64,000 nt of DNA, from the NCBI RefSeq assembly GCF_003287455.1, contig NZ_PRLC01000004.1, positions 1 to 64,000 on the forward strand. The letters are read 5' to 3'. The stretch is from Faecalibacterium hattorii (GTDB lineage Bacteria > Bacillota > Clostridia > Oscillospirales > Ruminococcaceae). The stretch's first letter is position 1. Each line of letters begins with the position of its first letter. This document shows, piece after piece, positions 14,295 to 23,170 of this stretch. The position numbers and the translations under genes are program-made. Under the pieces are notes generated by a model, which was given only the letters and a program-made list of their open reading frames with translations, did no database searches and was not told the DNA's origin.

Positions 14295-17200
14295 TCACGC
14301 TTCGACCAGTTTGATTTTTTCGGTCTGCTCCGGCCCCAGCAGGTAGCCGTAGCCCTCGTCGAGCGATTGGATTTTCTCCTCCGGGCCAAGGTCGCCGCAG
14401 ATGTGGAAGGTGACCGACTGCACCGTGCCGCCCAGCAGCAGCACATTGGGTGAAGCCGTCATCTTGCTCACGATGGGGTCCATGGCCGAGCCCGCGTTGG
14501 CGTCCTCGGTGCGTTCCGCCGCAAGGATGACGGCCCCCAGTTTTTTCGCGAACTTGATGCCGTTGAGCAGCTGCCGGAGCATGGCTTCATCCTCCGAGTC
14601 GGTCATCTCCTTCAGGTCGTCAATGAGAACACAGATCTGCGGCATCTGGGTCAGCAGAGCCTGACGTTCCGCATCGGTTGCGGCGTCGCGGCACTCCGCT
14701 TCGCGGCTGACCAGTTCTTCGATGAACTTCCGCATCGTGCGGCTCAGCAGCTCGGCGTCTTGGGTGTCCACATAACGGCCCAGCGGTTCCAGTTCCGCAA
14801 GGCCCCTGCGGCTGCTGTCCAGAATAATCAGCTCGTTGTCCTCCCGGCTGGTCAGCAGTTTGGCAACGGTCTGCAGCATCCGGCTCTTGCCGCAGCCGGA
14901 GGGGCCGGTCAGCAGCACGGTGCCGCTGGCCGCAAGGTCCAAGCTGACGGGGGCAAAGCTCTTGGTGCTGTTGCCGATGGGCAGTTGATCCCGCTGCTGG
15001 TAGAGGCTGCTGGTCTCGTCCACGCTCACCGATTCCGGCATCACCGGGATAGGCTCCGGGCGGGCACCGTGCCAGCTCCGGTCCATCCACTCCAGCGATT
15101 CCTTCAGGGCTGCGACCCGCTCCTTTTCGTTCTCGCCGGGCACGTAAAGCGCGGTCTGGAACACCACCGGGCCGCCGGTCTTCTTGATGAGGGCGCGGCC
15201 CTTGGCCCCGGCCACCAGCCGGTGCGAAGCCCGGCTGCCGCCCACGAGCTGACCGTACATCGTATCATCGTTCATCTCAAAGGCGATGGCACCGGAGGTA
15301 TTCTGGGTGATCTTGTAGCGGATGCCCGTCTGGGTGCTGGCCGTGTAGATCAGGTAGATGCCGTAGCTGGCACCTTCCTGTGCAATGGTGGTCAGCAGTT
15401 CCTCGTAAGCGGGGCAGAGTTCAAAGATGGGCTGGATGTTGTCGATGGCCAGCACCACGGCGGGAATGTCATCCGAGACATTCTCGCGGTAATCCTTGAG
15501 GGAGCTGATGCCGTGCTTCGAGAAGGCCTTCTTCCGCTTGGCGAACTCTTCCCGCAGGATGTAGGCCAGCTTGTCGAATTTTTCCTCTTCGCTGCTCAGC
15601 ACCACGCCGCCGACATGGGGCATCTGCTCCATGGTCTTCAGGCTCCAGCTGCCAAGGTCGATGATGTAGATGGAGATGTCCTTCGGGCGGTACCACCGGC
15701 CCAGACTGCACAGGATCGCCTTGAGCAGCATGGTCTTGCCGCTGCCCGCGCAGCCGTAGATGCCATAATGGCCCTCGGCTTCGAGGTCGAGGCAGAGCAC
15801 ACCCTGCTCCTGCAGTTCCGGGCGGTCGTAGCGGCCCACGGGGATCTGCAGCCACGGCAGCGCGCCGGGCCAGTCCCCGCCCTCGAAGGCGCCGGGCACG
15901 CCCAGCTCGTCCAGCGGGATGGCGTCGGGCAGCTCCGGCAGCCACGGACAAGGCATTTTATCAAGGTGGTGTTCGTTCGCCACCTTGGTCAGATACTTCG
16001 AGACGGCGGCCAGCTCGTCCAAATCGGACTGGAAGCGGGTGCGCTCCTCGTGAACGGTCTTGATGCGCTCACCGTTCAGCTCCACCACGCGGACCTGATT
16101 GCCCACGCTGGCGGTCGCTTTCCGATCCCCCAGATAGGGTGCGCCGCACCAATAGGACTGAATCTGTTCGTACACGTCATTGTCGCCGACCTTGACGTAG
16201 GCACGGCCCGCCTGCGACAGGTGCGCCGCGTCCGATGTGCCCAGCATATCGCGGCTGGCCGAAGCGTTCTGCACCTTGAGGCAGATGGCGAAGTTGGTGT
16301 TGGCGCGGATCTGGTCGTCCACGATGCCCGAAGGGTTCTGGGTGGCCAGCACCAGATTGATGCCCAGCGAACGGCCGATGGTGGCCGCACTGACCAGCGA
16401 CTGCATGAACTCCGGCTCCTGACTGCGCAGTTCGCGGAACTCGTCGGCCACGATCAGCAGCCGGGGCATCGGTTCCCGGAACTTGCCCGCGTGGAACCCC
16501 TTGCTGTAGTCGCTGAACTTGGAAACGCCGCACTTCGCAAAAATTTTCTGGCGGCGGAGCAGCTCGCTGTGCAGCGAGACCATGGAGCGCTGGATGTTGT
16601 TGCCGATATTCGTGATCTTGCCGACCATGTGGGGCAGCCCTTCCAGCGTGTTGGCCAGACCGCCGCCCTTGTAGTCGATGATGACAAAGGAAACGTCGTA
16701 GGGATGATAATTCACCGCCAGCGAGAGCAGCCATGTCGTCAGCAGTTCGCTCTTGCCGGAGCCGGACGTACCGGCCACCAGACCGTGCGGGCCGTCGTTG
16801 ACGACATCGAGGTAGAAGGGCTTGCCGCCCGCCATCGCACCGATGGGGGTGCTCATGTTCTTCCGCTCCTGCGTCCAGCGGTCCCATGCGTCCAGCTCCT
16901 CCACCGTGTTCACGTTCATCCCTTGTAAGAACGTAATGGCGGAAGGGATCTCCAGATGGGCCGCGCCGCCGCTGACCTCCACCGCCGACAGCGTGCGGCA
17001 GTAGCGGTCGAAGGCGTCGGCCTTGATCTCCGGGTCCGGGGTGAAGAGGGCCTTTTTCTCGGTCTGGGTCACGTCGTAGCAGCAGGGTTCCGGCGGGAAA
17101 TCGAGGTTCACAACGAACTGACACTGCTGCGGCAGATAGCCCAGCTGTTCGTCGGCGGAGATGTTTCCCAGATCGTAGGCGAAGAGGATGGAGGCATTTA

Positions 17201-18824
17201 CGCCCGGCCCGCCGTTCAGGATGTCGCTCACGACCTTGAGCCGCTCGGCCATCCGGTAGGACCCCATAAGGAAGACGTAGTGGGTCGAGTCGCTTTTGCC
17301 CTCGCCCCGGAACAGGTCGTGGAACAAGTCGCTCAGACTGTTTGCGCTCTTCTCGTCAAAGGCAAGGTAGCGGGTCTGCTCCTCGGCGTCCCAGATATGG
17401 GGCAGCCAGCGCAGCGCCTGCCAGAGTTCTTTTTCGTCTTCGTCGAAGATGCCCACCAGCTTCACTTCGGTGTAGAAGTGGGAATAGGTCATGGCTACGA
17501 TGATATTTTTCAGCAGGGAGACGACCCGGCGGTGGTCACCGATCAAGCCGCACGCACGGTATTTCCGCAGGTCGATGCGGGTGGGCACATGGTCCACGAT
17601 GCGGTTCTCCTCGATGATCTCCTTGGCCAGTTCGGCTACATCGTCGTCCTCCATCTGGATGCCGGAACTGTCCATCGGCTCCTTGATGGGCACGCAGAGG
17701 GGCTCGTAGCCCATGCCGACGCGGAGCTGCAAAAAGTCCTCATCTTTGGGGCTGCGCTCCCACAACGAGAGCTTCAGGTCGGCCAGACCCTCGGTGCAGG
17801 TCTCCGGGGCGGGGTTCTCCCGCGTCAGGATCTCACGCTGCTTTTCGGCCGTCTGCTGAATGACCGCCTGTTGGGATTCTATATATGCGCCGTACTTCTC
17901 GCGGCGTTTCTGTTCGTATTCCTGATATTTTTTGAGGTCGCGCTTGTTGTCGCTCTTGCCCATGACGACACTGCTCACGGGCGAAACGAGGCTGGCCGCG
18001 CGGGCGGCGATCAGCGCGGGCGACGCCGCGCCCATGGCCAGCGAAGCGCCCACCATGGCACCGCTGCCCAACAGCGATGCAAGGAAGCCGCGCCGCTTTT
18101 CAAACAGCCGCGCCTTTGTGGGCGGGCGTTGCAGCACGATCGGCTCTGCGGGCAGCCGCTCCCGCTGGCGCGGCGAGCGCCGGTAGCGCAGATGCTTGCG
18201 GCTGTTCTGGGTGGTGCCCAGCCCCACACCGGAGGTATTGAAGTGCAGCCGCCGCCCTGCATCCACGAAGATGAGTTCCGAGTTTTTCACCTCGATGCGC
18301 AGGTGGAGCAGATCGATGATGTCGCCGGACTTGAGCTTTGCCTTTTGGATGCGGTGGCCGTTCAGGTAGGTGCCGTTGGTGCTCTGGCGGTTGTGGCCGC
18401 CATCTTCGAGGTAGGCCATGCCCTCCTCGCACCGCAGCGTCATCTGGTAGCCAGAGACGGTGCCCTCGTCCAGCACGATGTTGTTTTCGTCCTTCCGGCC
18501 GATGGTCACGACCCCGCGGTAGGGCAGCGTATATTTCTGCCCAGCAGCTTCTCCCGCCTCCTGCCAGCAGATCGTCAGCGGCAGCTCGTCGGTGATCCGC
18601 TGCAGGGTCGCACTTCCCCTGATGGCCTCAGTGTAAAGGTCCCGCAGCTTTTTGCCGGACGCATATAACGCGCCCTTTTTATAGGTAAACTTGAGTTGGC
18701 CGGGCAGCAGTTCCTCCACAAAGAGCGTGTCGTTCTTGCCGCTGCCGACCGTAAAGCTTTTGCCGTTTTCCAACTCGACTTTGTAAAGCCGCTCGTTGTT
18801 CCAGCGCAGCACACATTGTATCAT
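14295..18824 (-). CDS. essC: Type VII secretion FHA-FtsK/SpoIIIE ATPase (EssC/YukBA-like)
   Basis: The motor and membrane channel component of the type VII (Ess) system, 1509 residues, the normal size for a fused EssC. The N-terminal part carries FHA folds; the second (about 100-190) keeps RKDENNIVLDEGTVSG and NGTYLNGHRI phosphothreonine-pocket motifs. A hydrophobic membrane region lies near 250-290. Three FtsK-type ATPase domains follow with Walker A motifs GTSGSGKS (about 688), GCAGSGKT (about 1026) and GPSGCGKS (about 1310); the first has a clear Walker B (LLIVADEF). First gene of the locus, with its own promoter. All three P-loops look intact, whereas the distal domains are often degenerate. 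Confidence 0.95.
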   Translation of the reverse strand: MIQCVLRWNNERLYKVELENGKSFTVGSGKNDTLFVEELLPGQLKFTYKKGALYASGKKLRDLYTEAIRGSATLQRITDELPLTICWQEAGEAAGQKYTLPYRGVVTIGRKDENNIVLDEGTVSGYQMTLRCEEGMAYLEDGGHNRQSTNGTYLNGHRIQKAKLKSGDIIDLLHLRIEVKNSELIFVDAGRRLHFNTSGVGLGTTQNSRKHLRYRRSPRQRERLPAEPIVLQRPPTKARLFEKRRGFLASLLGSGAMVGASLAMGAASPALIAARAASLVSPVSSVVMGKSDNKRDLKKYQEYEQKRREKYGAYIESQQAVIQQTAEKQREILTRENPAPETCTEGLADLKLSLWERSPKDEDFLQLRVGMGYEPLCVPIKEPMDSSGIQMEDDDVAELAKEIIEENRIVDHVPTRIDLRKYRACGLIGDHRRVVSLLKNIIVAMTYSHFYTEVKLVGIFDEDEKELWQALRWLPHIWDAEEQTRYLAFDEKSANSLSDLFHDLFRGEGKSDSTHYVFLMGSYRMAERLKVVSDILNGGPGVNASILFAYDLGNISADEQLGYLPQQCQFVVNLDFPPEPCCYDVTQTEKKALFTPDPEIKADAFDRYCRTLSAVEVSGGAAHLEIPSAITFLQGMNVNTVEELDAWDRWTQERKNMSTPIGAMAGGKPFYLDVVNDGPHGLVAGTSGSGKSELLTTWLLSLAVNYHPYDVSFVIIDYKGGGLANTLEGLPHMVGKITNIGNNIQRSMVSLHSELLRRQKIFAKCGVSKFSDYSKGFHAGKFREPMPRLLIVADEFRELRSQEPEFMQSLVSAATIGRSLGINLVLATQNPSGIVDDQIRANTNFAICLKVQNASASRDMLGTSDAAHLSQAGRAYVKVGDNDVYEQIQSYWCGAPYLGDRKATASVGNQVRVVELNGERIKTVHEERTRFQSDLDELAAVSKYLTKVANEHHLDKMPCPWLPELPDAIPLDELGVPGAFEGGDWPGALPWLQIPVGRYDRPELQEQGVLCLDLEAEGHYGIYGCAGSGKTMLLKAILCSLGRWYRPKDISIYIIDLGSWSLKTMEQMPHVGGVVLSSEEEKFDKLAYILREEFAKRKKAFSKHGISSLKDYRENVSDDIPAVVLAIDNIQPIFELCPAYEELLTTIAQEGASYGIYLIYTASTQTGIRYKITQNTSGAIAFEMNDDTMYGQLVGGSRASHRLVAGAKGRALIKKTGGPVVFQTALYVPGENEKERVAALKESLEWMDRSWHGARPEPIPVMPESVSVDETSSLYQQRDQLPIGNSTKSFAPVSLDLAASGTVLLTGPSGCGKSRMLQTVAKLLTSREDNELIILDSSRRGLAELEPLGRYVDTQDAELLSRTMRKFIEELVSREAECRDAATDAERQALLTQMPQICVLIDDLKEMTDSEDEAMLRQLLNGIKFAKKLGAVILAAERTEDANAGSAMDPIVSKMTASPNVLLLGGTVQSVTFHICGDLGPEEKIQSLDEGYGYLLGPEQTEKIKLVEA

Positions 18825-18935
18825 TCTGATTTCCCCATCTATTTTGATTCAAAGCGCCCCAATAAACCGCCCGGACGGAAGATTCCGCAATTCCCGCCGC
18901 AGACCGCTTTTCGCTCACATCCTATTTTCACAAAA

Positions 18936-18964
18936 ATTCTACACTAATTTCATAGGCGCGTCAA
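18936..18964 (-). promoter_or_regulatory. Promoter of the type VII secretion operon
   Basis: Minus-strand TTGACG (18959-18964) and TAGAAT (18936-18941) with a 17-base spacer, about 110 bases upstream of the ATPase start. No other clear promoter was seen inside the cluster, so it may drive the whole locus down to 5998. Confidence 0.65.
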
Positions 18965-18978
18965 TATGGTTTTATCAC

Positions 18979-19015
18979 AAAAATCCCTTCCCGAAACCAG
19001 TTTCGAAAAGGGATT
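18979..19015 (-). terminator. Terminator after the PfkB kinase gene
   Basis: Minus strand: AATCCCTTTTCGAAAC / GTTTCGGGAAGGGATT stem followed by TTTTTG. It separates the sugar kinase from the type VII promoter. Confidence 0.75.
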
Positions 19016-19037
19016 CTGCTTTGTGTATTTGATTGGA

Positions 19038-19970
19038 TCAGTCCACTACCGGCACATCCAGCCCGAATTCCAGTGGGCGGAAACGGGGGCAGACATTCTC
19101 GGTGATGCAGATGACCGAGGCGGCGAGGCGGCTGCCGATCTCACAGGATTCGGCCAGCGTCTTGCCATAGGTCAGGCCGATGACCGTTCCGGCGAAGAAC
19201 GCGTCACCCGCGCCGGTGGTGTCGATGACGTCCACCTTCTTGGCGGGAACGATGCCGCAGTCGCCGTTGGCATGGGCATAGACCGCGCCCTTGTCGCCCA
19301 TCGTGACCACCATGCAGGGGATGTTCGCGCTCTTGACATTAGCGGCCAGCACCTTGCACATCTCAGCGGGTTCCAAGTGGCCGTAATCGTCCGAGAAGAG
19401 CAGCCCGGCCTCCTGCTGGTTGCAGACAAAACAATCGATCTGCTGCAAAAAGTCCCGGCGCTCCATGGCAATGCTCATGTTGGAGACTGCGGCGAATACC
19501 TTTTTGCCGTACTTCTTGGCGTAGCGCAGGGTCTGCTTCACGGTCTCCTTTTCGAGGTCCAGTTCCAGCGCGATGCTGTCGCAGTCCGTGAAGATCTCAT
19601 CGCCCTGCTCCTCCAAGAGCTTGGTCAGGGGGGCGGTATCCGGGCGCTTGGAGATGGCCGCACAGACGTCGCCATCGTTGTCGAAAATGGCCAGCCATGT
19701 GCCCATGCCGTCCGGCACCCGCTGGATGAACTTGGTGTTCACCTTGTGGTTGGACAGCTTATCAATGACGTCCTGCCCCATGCCCGTATCGTCCACCAGA
19801 CCCACGAAGGTCGGGCGCAGTTCCACGTTGGCGATATCCTCCGCCACATTGCGGCTCACACCGCCGTGCACCTGCTCCACCCGCCCAGCGTTGCGCCCGC
19901 CGGGGATGTAGGTGGAGAGCGGATAACCTTTGATGTCCACAAAAACGGCACCGATCACTACAATTCCCAT
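19038..19970 (-). CDS. PfkB-family carbohydrate or nucleoside kinase
   Basis: A 310-residue cytoplasmic kinase of the ribokinase/PfkB family. The start is the ATG at 19970 (MGIVVIGAVFVDIKG) after GGGAAAGG. The N-terminal substrate motif is GGRNAGR...GGVSRNVAED, and the C-terminal PfkB signature DTTGAGDAFFAGT contains the catalytic Asp. Residues about 230-250 form the ATP-binding region. Members phosphorylate sugars, pseudouridine or inosine; the exact substrate is not readable here. It has its own promoter-like TATAAT at 20013-20018 (weak -35) and a terminator, so it is monocistronic. Confidence 0.88.
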   Translation of the reverse strand: MGIVVIGAVFVDIKGYPLSTYIPGGRNAGRVEQVHGGVSRNVAEDIANVELRPTFVGLVDDTGMGQDVIDKLSNHKVNTKFIQRVPDGMGTWLAIFDNDGDVCAAISKRPDTAPLTKLLEEQGDEIFTDCDSIALELDLEKETVKQTLRYAKKYGKKVFAAVSNMSIAMERRDFLQQIDCFVCNQQEAGLLFSDDYGHLEPAEMCKVLAANVKSANIPCMVVTMGDKGAVYAHANGDCGIVPAKKVDVIDTTGAGDAFFAGTVIGLTYGKTLAESCEIGSRLAASVICITENVCPRFRPLEFGLDVPVVD

Positions 19971-20103
19971 AAAAAAATTCCTTTCCCGGATTTTTACCTT
20001 GATTTTAACTTCATTATACACGATTTCCGGGCCGGAATCCATCTATTTTCCGATTTTTGGGCCTTTGACCCCGCCGTCGGCACCGACCTTCCCCCATTAC
20101 AGC

Positions 20104-20138
20104 AAAAGACCCCCGGTCGAATGGCCGGGGGTCCTTTG
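20104..20138 (-). terminator. Terminator after the antiporter gene
   Basis: Minus strand GGACCCCCGGCCATTCGACCGGGGGTC forms a perfect GC stem followed by TTTTGC; on the plus strand it also ends in CTTTG. Confidence 0.85.
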
Positions 20139-20146
20139 TGATACGA

Positions 20147-21343
20147 TCAAGCTTCCGCCTGACTGGGATGGGGCTTCGGCGGGTGCTTGGTGAAGAGGAG
20201 CTTCAGCACCAGCGGCGTTGCCACCGAGGAGACCACGATCAGCAGGATGACCGCTGTGAAGTAAACGGGATCCACCACGCCCACATCGAGGCCCTTCTGG
20301 GCCACGATCAGCGCCACCTCGCCGCGGGTCATCATGCCCACGCCGACTTTGAGGGAATCCTCCCAGCTGAAGCGGCAGATCTTGGCGGCCAGACCGCAGC
20401 CGATGATCTTGGTGATGAGGGCCACGATCACGAAGCAGACACTGAACAGCAGGATGCTGGGGGTCAGGCCGCTGATGTCGGTCTTCAGGCCGATGCTGGC
20501 GAAGAAGACTGGCGCGAACATCACATAGTTGCTGATGTCCACCCGGCGCTCCACATAGGAAGCGTCATTCATCGAGCAGAGCACGATGCCCGCGATGTAA
20601 GCGCCCGTGATATCCGCGATGCCGAAGTATTCCTCGGCGATGTAGGCCATGGCAAAGCAGAACACCATGCTGACGATGGTGATGCGCTGGGTGTGGGGAT
20701 TGCGCTTGTCCAGCCACTTCATCGCGAAGTGGACGATAAGGCCCACGCCGATGGCCGTGGCAAAGAAGAGGACGGTGTTGAACAGCACCTTGCCCAGCCC
20801 CGTGCCGGTGCCGGAGCTGGCACCCAGCACGCAGGTCAGCACCACGATGCCGATGACGTCATCGATGACCGCCGCGCTGACGATGGTGGTGCCGAGGAAG
20901 CTCTTCAGGTGGCCCAGCTCCTGCAGCGTCGCCACCGTGATGGACACGCTGGTGGCAGTCATGATGGTGCCGATGAAGAGCGCCCGGTAGAATTCCGGGC
21001 TGCCCACGGCTGAAAAACCGTAGAATACACTATAAAGGAGAGTGCCGCCTACCAGCGGCACCGCCACGCCCACACAGGCGATCAGCGTCGCGATGGGGCC
21101 CGCCCGCATCAGCTCCTTCAGGTTGGTGCCAAGGCCGGTGGAGAACATCAGCAGCACCACGCCGATCTCCGCGAAGACGGAGATGGTATCGCTGATGTGC
21201 ACGAGGTTCAGCAGACACGGGCCGATCAGCAGACCCGCGATGATCTCGCCCACCACCTGCGGGGCCTTGCACTTGCGGGCCACCAGCCCGAAGAACTTGG
21301 CCGTGAGCATGATGATGGCGAGATTCCGGAAGACCGAATACAT
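20147..21343 (-). CDS. Cation:proton antiporter, CPA2 (KefB/NapA) family
   Basis: An integral membrane protein of 398 residues with about 12-13 helices, matching the Na+/H+ exchanger domain of CPA2 proteins. The unwound-helix ion site is represented by the segment around AAVIDDVIGIVVLTC, which contains the paired Asp residues (DD) typical of electrogenic members. The C-terminal TrkA-N domain of Kef channels is absent, so this is the short NapA-type form. It probably exchanges Na+ or K+ for protons to control pH or ions. Monocistronic, with a clear promoter at 21424-21452 and a terminator. Confidence 0.88.
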   Translation of the reverse strand: MYSVFRNLAIIMLTAKFFGLVARKCKAPQVVGEIIAGLLIGPCLLNLVHISDTISVFAEIGVVLLMFSTGLGTNLKELMRAGPIATLIACVGVAVPLVGGTLLYSVFYGFSAVGSPEFYRALFIGTIMTATSVSITVATLQELGHLKSFLGTTIVSAAVIDDVIGIVVLTCVLGASSGTGTGLGKVLFNTVLFFATAIGVGLIVHFAMKWLDKRNPHTQRITIVSMVFCFAMAYIAEEYFGIADITGAYIAGIVLCSMNDASYVERRVDISNYVMFAPVFFASIGLKTDISGLTPSILLFSVCFVIVALITKIIGCGLAAKICRFSWEDSLKVGVGMMTRGEVALIVAQKGLDVGVVDPVYFTAVILLIVVSSVATPLVLKLLFTKHPPKPHPSQAEA

Positions 21344-21423
21344 AAAAGTACCTTCTTTCGTTTATTCTCATATTTTGTTTTCCCGACGGGGGCGGCCGCG
21401 CGCCGTCTCCCGTACCGTACCAT

Positions 21424-21452
21424 ATTATAGCGCAGCCGCTTGTTAAAAGCAA
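21424..21452 (-). promoter_or_regulatory. Promoter of the cation/proton antiporter gene
   Basis: Minus-strand TTGCTT (21447-21452) and a perfect TATAAT (21424-21429) with a 17-base spacer. Confidence 0.7.
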
Positions 21453-21531
21453 AACGATTTCGATTAAGATTTGGCCAAAATTTCGCTCTGTTTCCGTTTT
21501 ATTTTTTGTACAGAATTTTGCGTTGCAGGGC

Positions 21532-21560
21532 TTGACAAAGCAAAAATCACTTGCTATAAT
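21532..21560 (+). promoter_or_regulatory. Promoter of rpsF-ssb-rpsR
   Basis: Consensus TTGACA (21532-21537) and TATAAT (21555-21560) with a 17-base spacer, as expected for a ribosomal protein operon. Confidence 0.88.
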
Positions 21561-21660
21561 AAATTGCTGTCTGAACAGACACACCGCACGGGCCGGGCGA
21601 AGCCGCACGGACCGTGTACCTTGGCCTCATAACCTTGAGGCCCTCAAGTCCAAAAGGAGG
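21561..21660 (+). promoter_or_regulatory. 5' leader of rpsF, possible S6:S18 autoregulatory RNA
   Basis: About 100 bases of leader with GC stems, including a CCTCA...TGAGG hairpin next to the ribosome site and a CCG-containing loop. In many bacteria the S6:S18 complex binds a leader hairpin with a CCG bulge to repress its own operon. The match is by position and general form only. Confidence 0.35.
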
Positions 21661-21669
21661 TGCTACAAA

Positions 21670-21954
21670 ATGGCAAAGTACGAAACCATGCTGATTACCA
21701 GCGCCGCTCTCGACGAGGAGGCTACCACCGCTCTGGTCGGTAAGTTCAAGTCCCTGATCGAGGCTAACGGTACGATCGATTCCATCGACGAGTGGGGCAA
21801 GCGCCGTCTGGCCTACCCCATCAACGACGAGGAGGAAGGCGTCTACACCGTGATCAACTTCACCAGCGAGCCCAGCTTCCCTGCTGAGCTGGATCGTGTG
21901 TACAAGATCACCGAAGGCGTTATGCGCAGCCTGATCGTTGCCCACGAGGAGTAA
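21670..21954 (+). CDS. rpsF: 30S ribosomal protein S6
   Basis: Small-subunit protein S6, 94 residues, which binds 16S rRNA together with S18. The start MAKYETMLITSAAL is set by an AAAAGGAGG site 8 bases upstream; the open frame extends further but covers the promoter. S6 motifs include IDEWGKRRLAYPI and the C-terminal EGVMRSLIVAHEE. Heads the rpsF-ssb-rpsR operon. Confidence 0.97.
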   Translation: MAKYETMLITSAALDEEATTALVGKFKSLIEANGTIDSIDEWGKRRLAYPINDEEEGVYTVINFTSEPSFPAELDRVYKITEGVMRSLIVAHEE

Positions 21955-21984
21955 TCTCTCCGTGATCAAAAAGGAGTCCGTTTT

Positions 21985-22464
21985 ATGTTGAATGTTGTAG
22001 CCATCATGGGCCGCCTTGTGGCTGACCCGGAACTCCGCACCACCCAGAGCGGCACCAACGTGTGCAGCTTCCGGATCGCGTGTGACCGCAATTTTGCCCG
22101 TCAGGGTGAACAGCGTCAGGCTGATTTCATCGACATCGTCGCATGGCGTCAGCAGGCAGAGTTTGTTTCGAAGTATTTCCAGAAGGGCAGTCTGATCGCC
22201 ATCGAAGGCTCGCTTCAGACCCGCCAGTATCAGGACAAGCAGGGAAACAACCGCACTGCCGTTGAGGTCGTGGCCAACAACATCAACTTTGCAGGCCCCA
22301 AGAGCAGCAATCAAGGCGGCGGAGCGAATTATCAGAATTCCGCTCCGTCCTACCAGAACGCAGCTCCTGCCCGCCCGGCTGCTGTGGAGGCAGCTCCCAG
22401 CTATTCCGCCGGCAGTGCAGATGATTTCGCCGTCATCGATGACAGCGACGATCTGCCGTTCTGA
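21985..22464 (+). CDS. ssb: Single-stranded DNA-binding protein
   Basis: Homotetrameric SSB of 159 residues that coats single-stranded DNA in replication and repair. OB fold in residues 1-105 (MLNVVAIMGRLVADPELRTTQSG, FIDIVAWRQQAEF, GSLQTRQYQDKQGNNRT). A Gly/Asn/Gln-rich linker follows, then the acidic tip DDSDDLPF that recruits partner proteins. AAGGAG site upstream; lies between rpsF and rpsR as in most Firmicutes. Confidence 0.97.
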   Translation: MLNVVAIMGRLVADPELRTTQSGTNVCSFRIACDRNFARQGEQRQADFIDIVAWRQQAEFVSKYFQKGSLIAIEGSLQTRQYQDKQGNNRTAVEVVANNINFAGPKSSNQGGGANYQNSAPSYQNAAPARPAAVEAAPSYSAGSADDFAVIDDSDDLPF

Positions 22465-22510
22465 TCCGAAACGGTCTATTCCGTTAAAATCTTATAGGAG
22501 GTAATAAGCA

Positions 22511-22768
22511 ATGGCTTTTGAAAGAACCGAAGGCTCTCGCCCCGCGCGCCCCATCCGCCGCGGCCGCAAGAAGGTTTGCAGCTTCTGTGTCGATCGCATC
22601 GACACCATCGATTACAAGGACGTGCCCCGTCTGCGTAAGTACGTCTCTGAGCGTGCAAAGATCATTCCCCGCCGTGTGACCGGCACTTGCGCTTATCATC
22701 AGCGCGCACTGACCACCGCCATCAAGCGTGCTCGTCACGTTGCTCTGATGCCCTACGTCAGCGACTAA
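22511..22768 (+). CDS. rpsR: 30S ribosomal protein S18
   Basis: S18, 85 residues, partner of S6 on the 16S platform. Family motifs are [19 protein letters not shown] and [19 protein letters not shown]. Several Cys residues (CSFC, C) suggest the zinc-binding C+ form. GGAGG site 8 bases upstream; last gene before a terminator. Confidence 0.97.
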   Translation: MAFERTEGSRPARPIRRGRKKVCSFCVDRIDTIDYKDVPRLRKYVSERAKIIPRRVTGTCAYHQRALTTAIKRARHVALMPYVSD

Positions 22769-22817
22769 TTTTTCAGAACTACTTTATCAACCCAATTCAA
22801 AATAAATCAGCAATCAG

Positions 22818-22858
22818 CAAAGCGCCTTCCCCGATGACAAGGGGAAGGCGCTTTTTGT
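22818..22858 (+). terminator. Terminator of rpsF-ssb-rpsR
   Basis: AAGCGCCTTCCCC GATGACAA GGGGAAGGCGCTT followed by TTTG and TTTT. A perfect 13-bp stem. Confidence 0.92.
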
Positions 22859-23117
22859 TTTCCAGCATCGCACGCGACACTTTGGCGCGCAGCACAGTCA
22901 TCCGGGAATGTGCATTGAACGGTCAAAAAGTTACAAACCGGTACGGTTTTCCCGGTTCTTTTTGCATTGTTCCCGGTATTTTCTGAAACGAACCGGAGTT
23001 TTGACTCATGCGCAAAACAACCTGCACAAAGGCAGGTCAATTCCTTGTACACTTTTTACGAAAGTGGTTCCACATGATTGATTTTTTGAACAAAATGTGC
23101 CATACTATAGCCACTGG
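22859..23117. other. Intergenic region without a gene
   Basis: It holds two small hairpins (AACCGG...CCGGTT then CTTTTTG near 22940-22972; CCTGC ACAAA GGCAGG near 23022-23038) and a possible -10 TACTAT at 23103-23108 for the LacI gene, with a poorly spaced -35 (TTGATT, 19 bases). No coding frame with a ribosome site was found. Confidence 0.5.
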
Positions 23118-23141
23118 AAACGTTCCCGACAACGTTCCCGA
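23118..23141 (+). promoter_or_regulatory. Tandem operator-like sites upstream of the LacI-type gene
   Basis: The 10-mer ACGTTCCCGA occurs twice, at 23120-23129 and 23132-23141, 12 bases apart. Each contains the AACGTT core typical of LacI-family operators (GGAAACGTTCC is palindromic). They lie just downstream of the putative -10, ideal for autorepression. Confidence 0.55.
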
Positions 23142-23170
23142 TGAATCGGCAGAAAGCGAGGAGATGCGAT

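Noticed and set aside
14760-16928. Long plus-strand open frames opposite the EssC-like gene
   Set aside because: Antisense shadow of the FtsK domains; no start signal, low-complexity composition.
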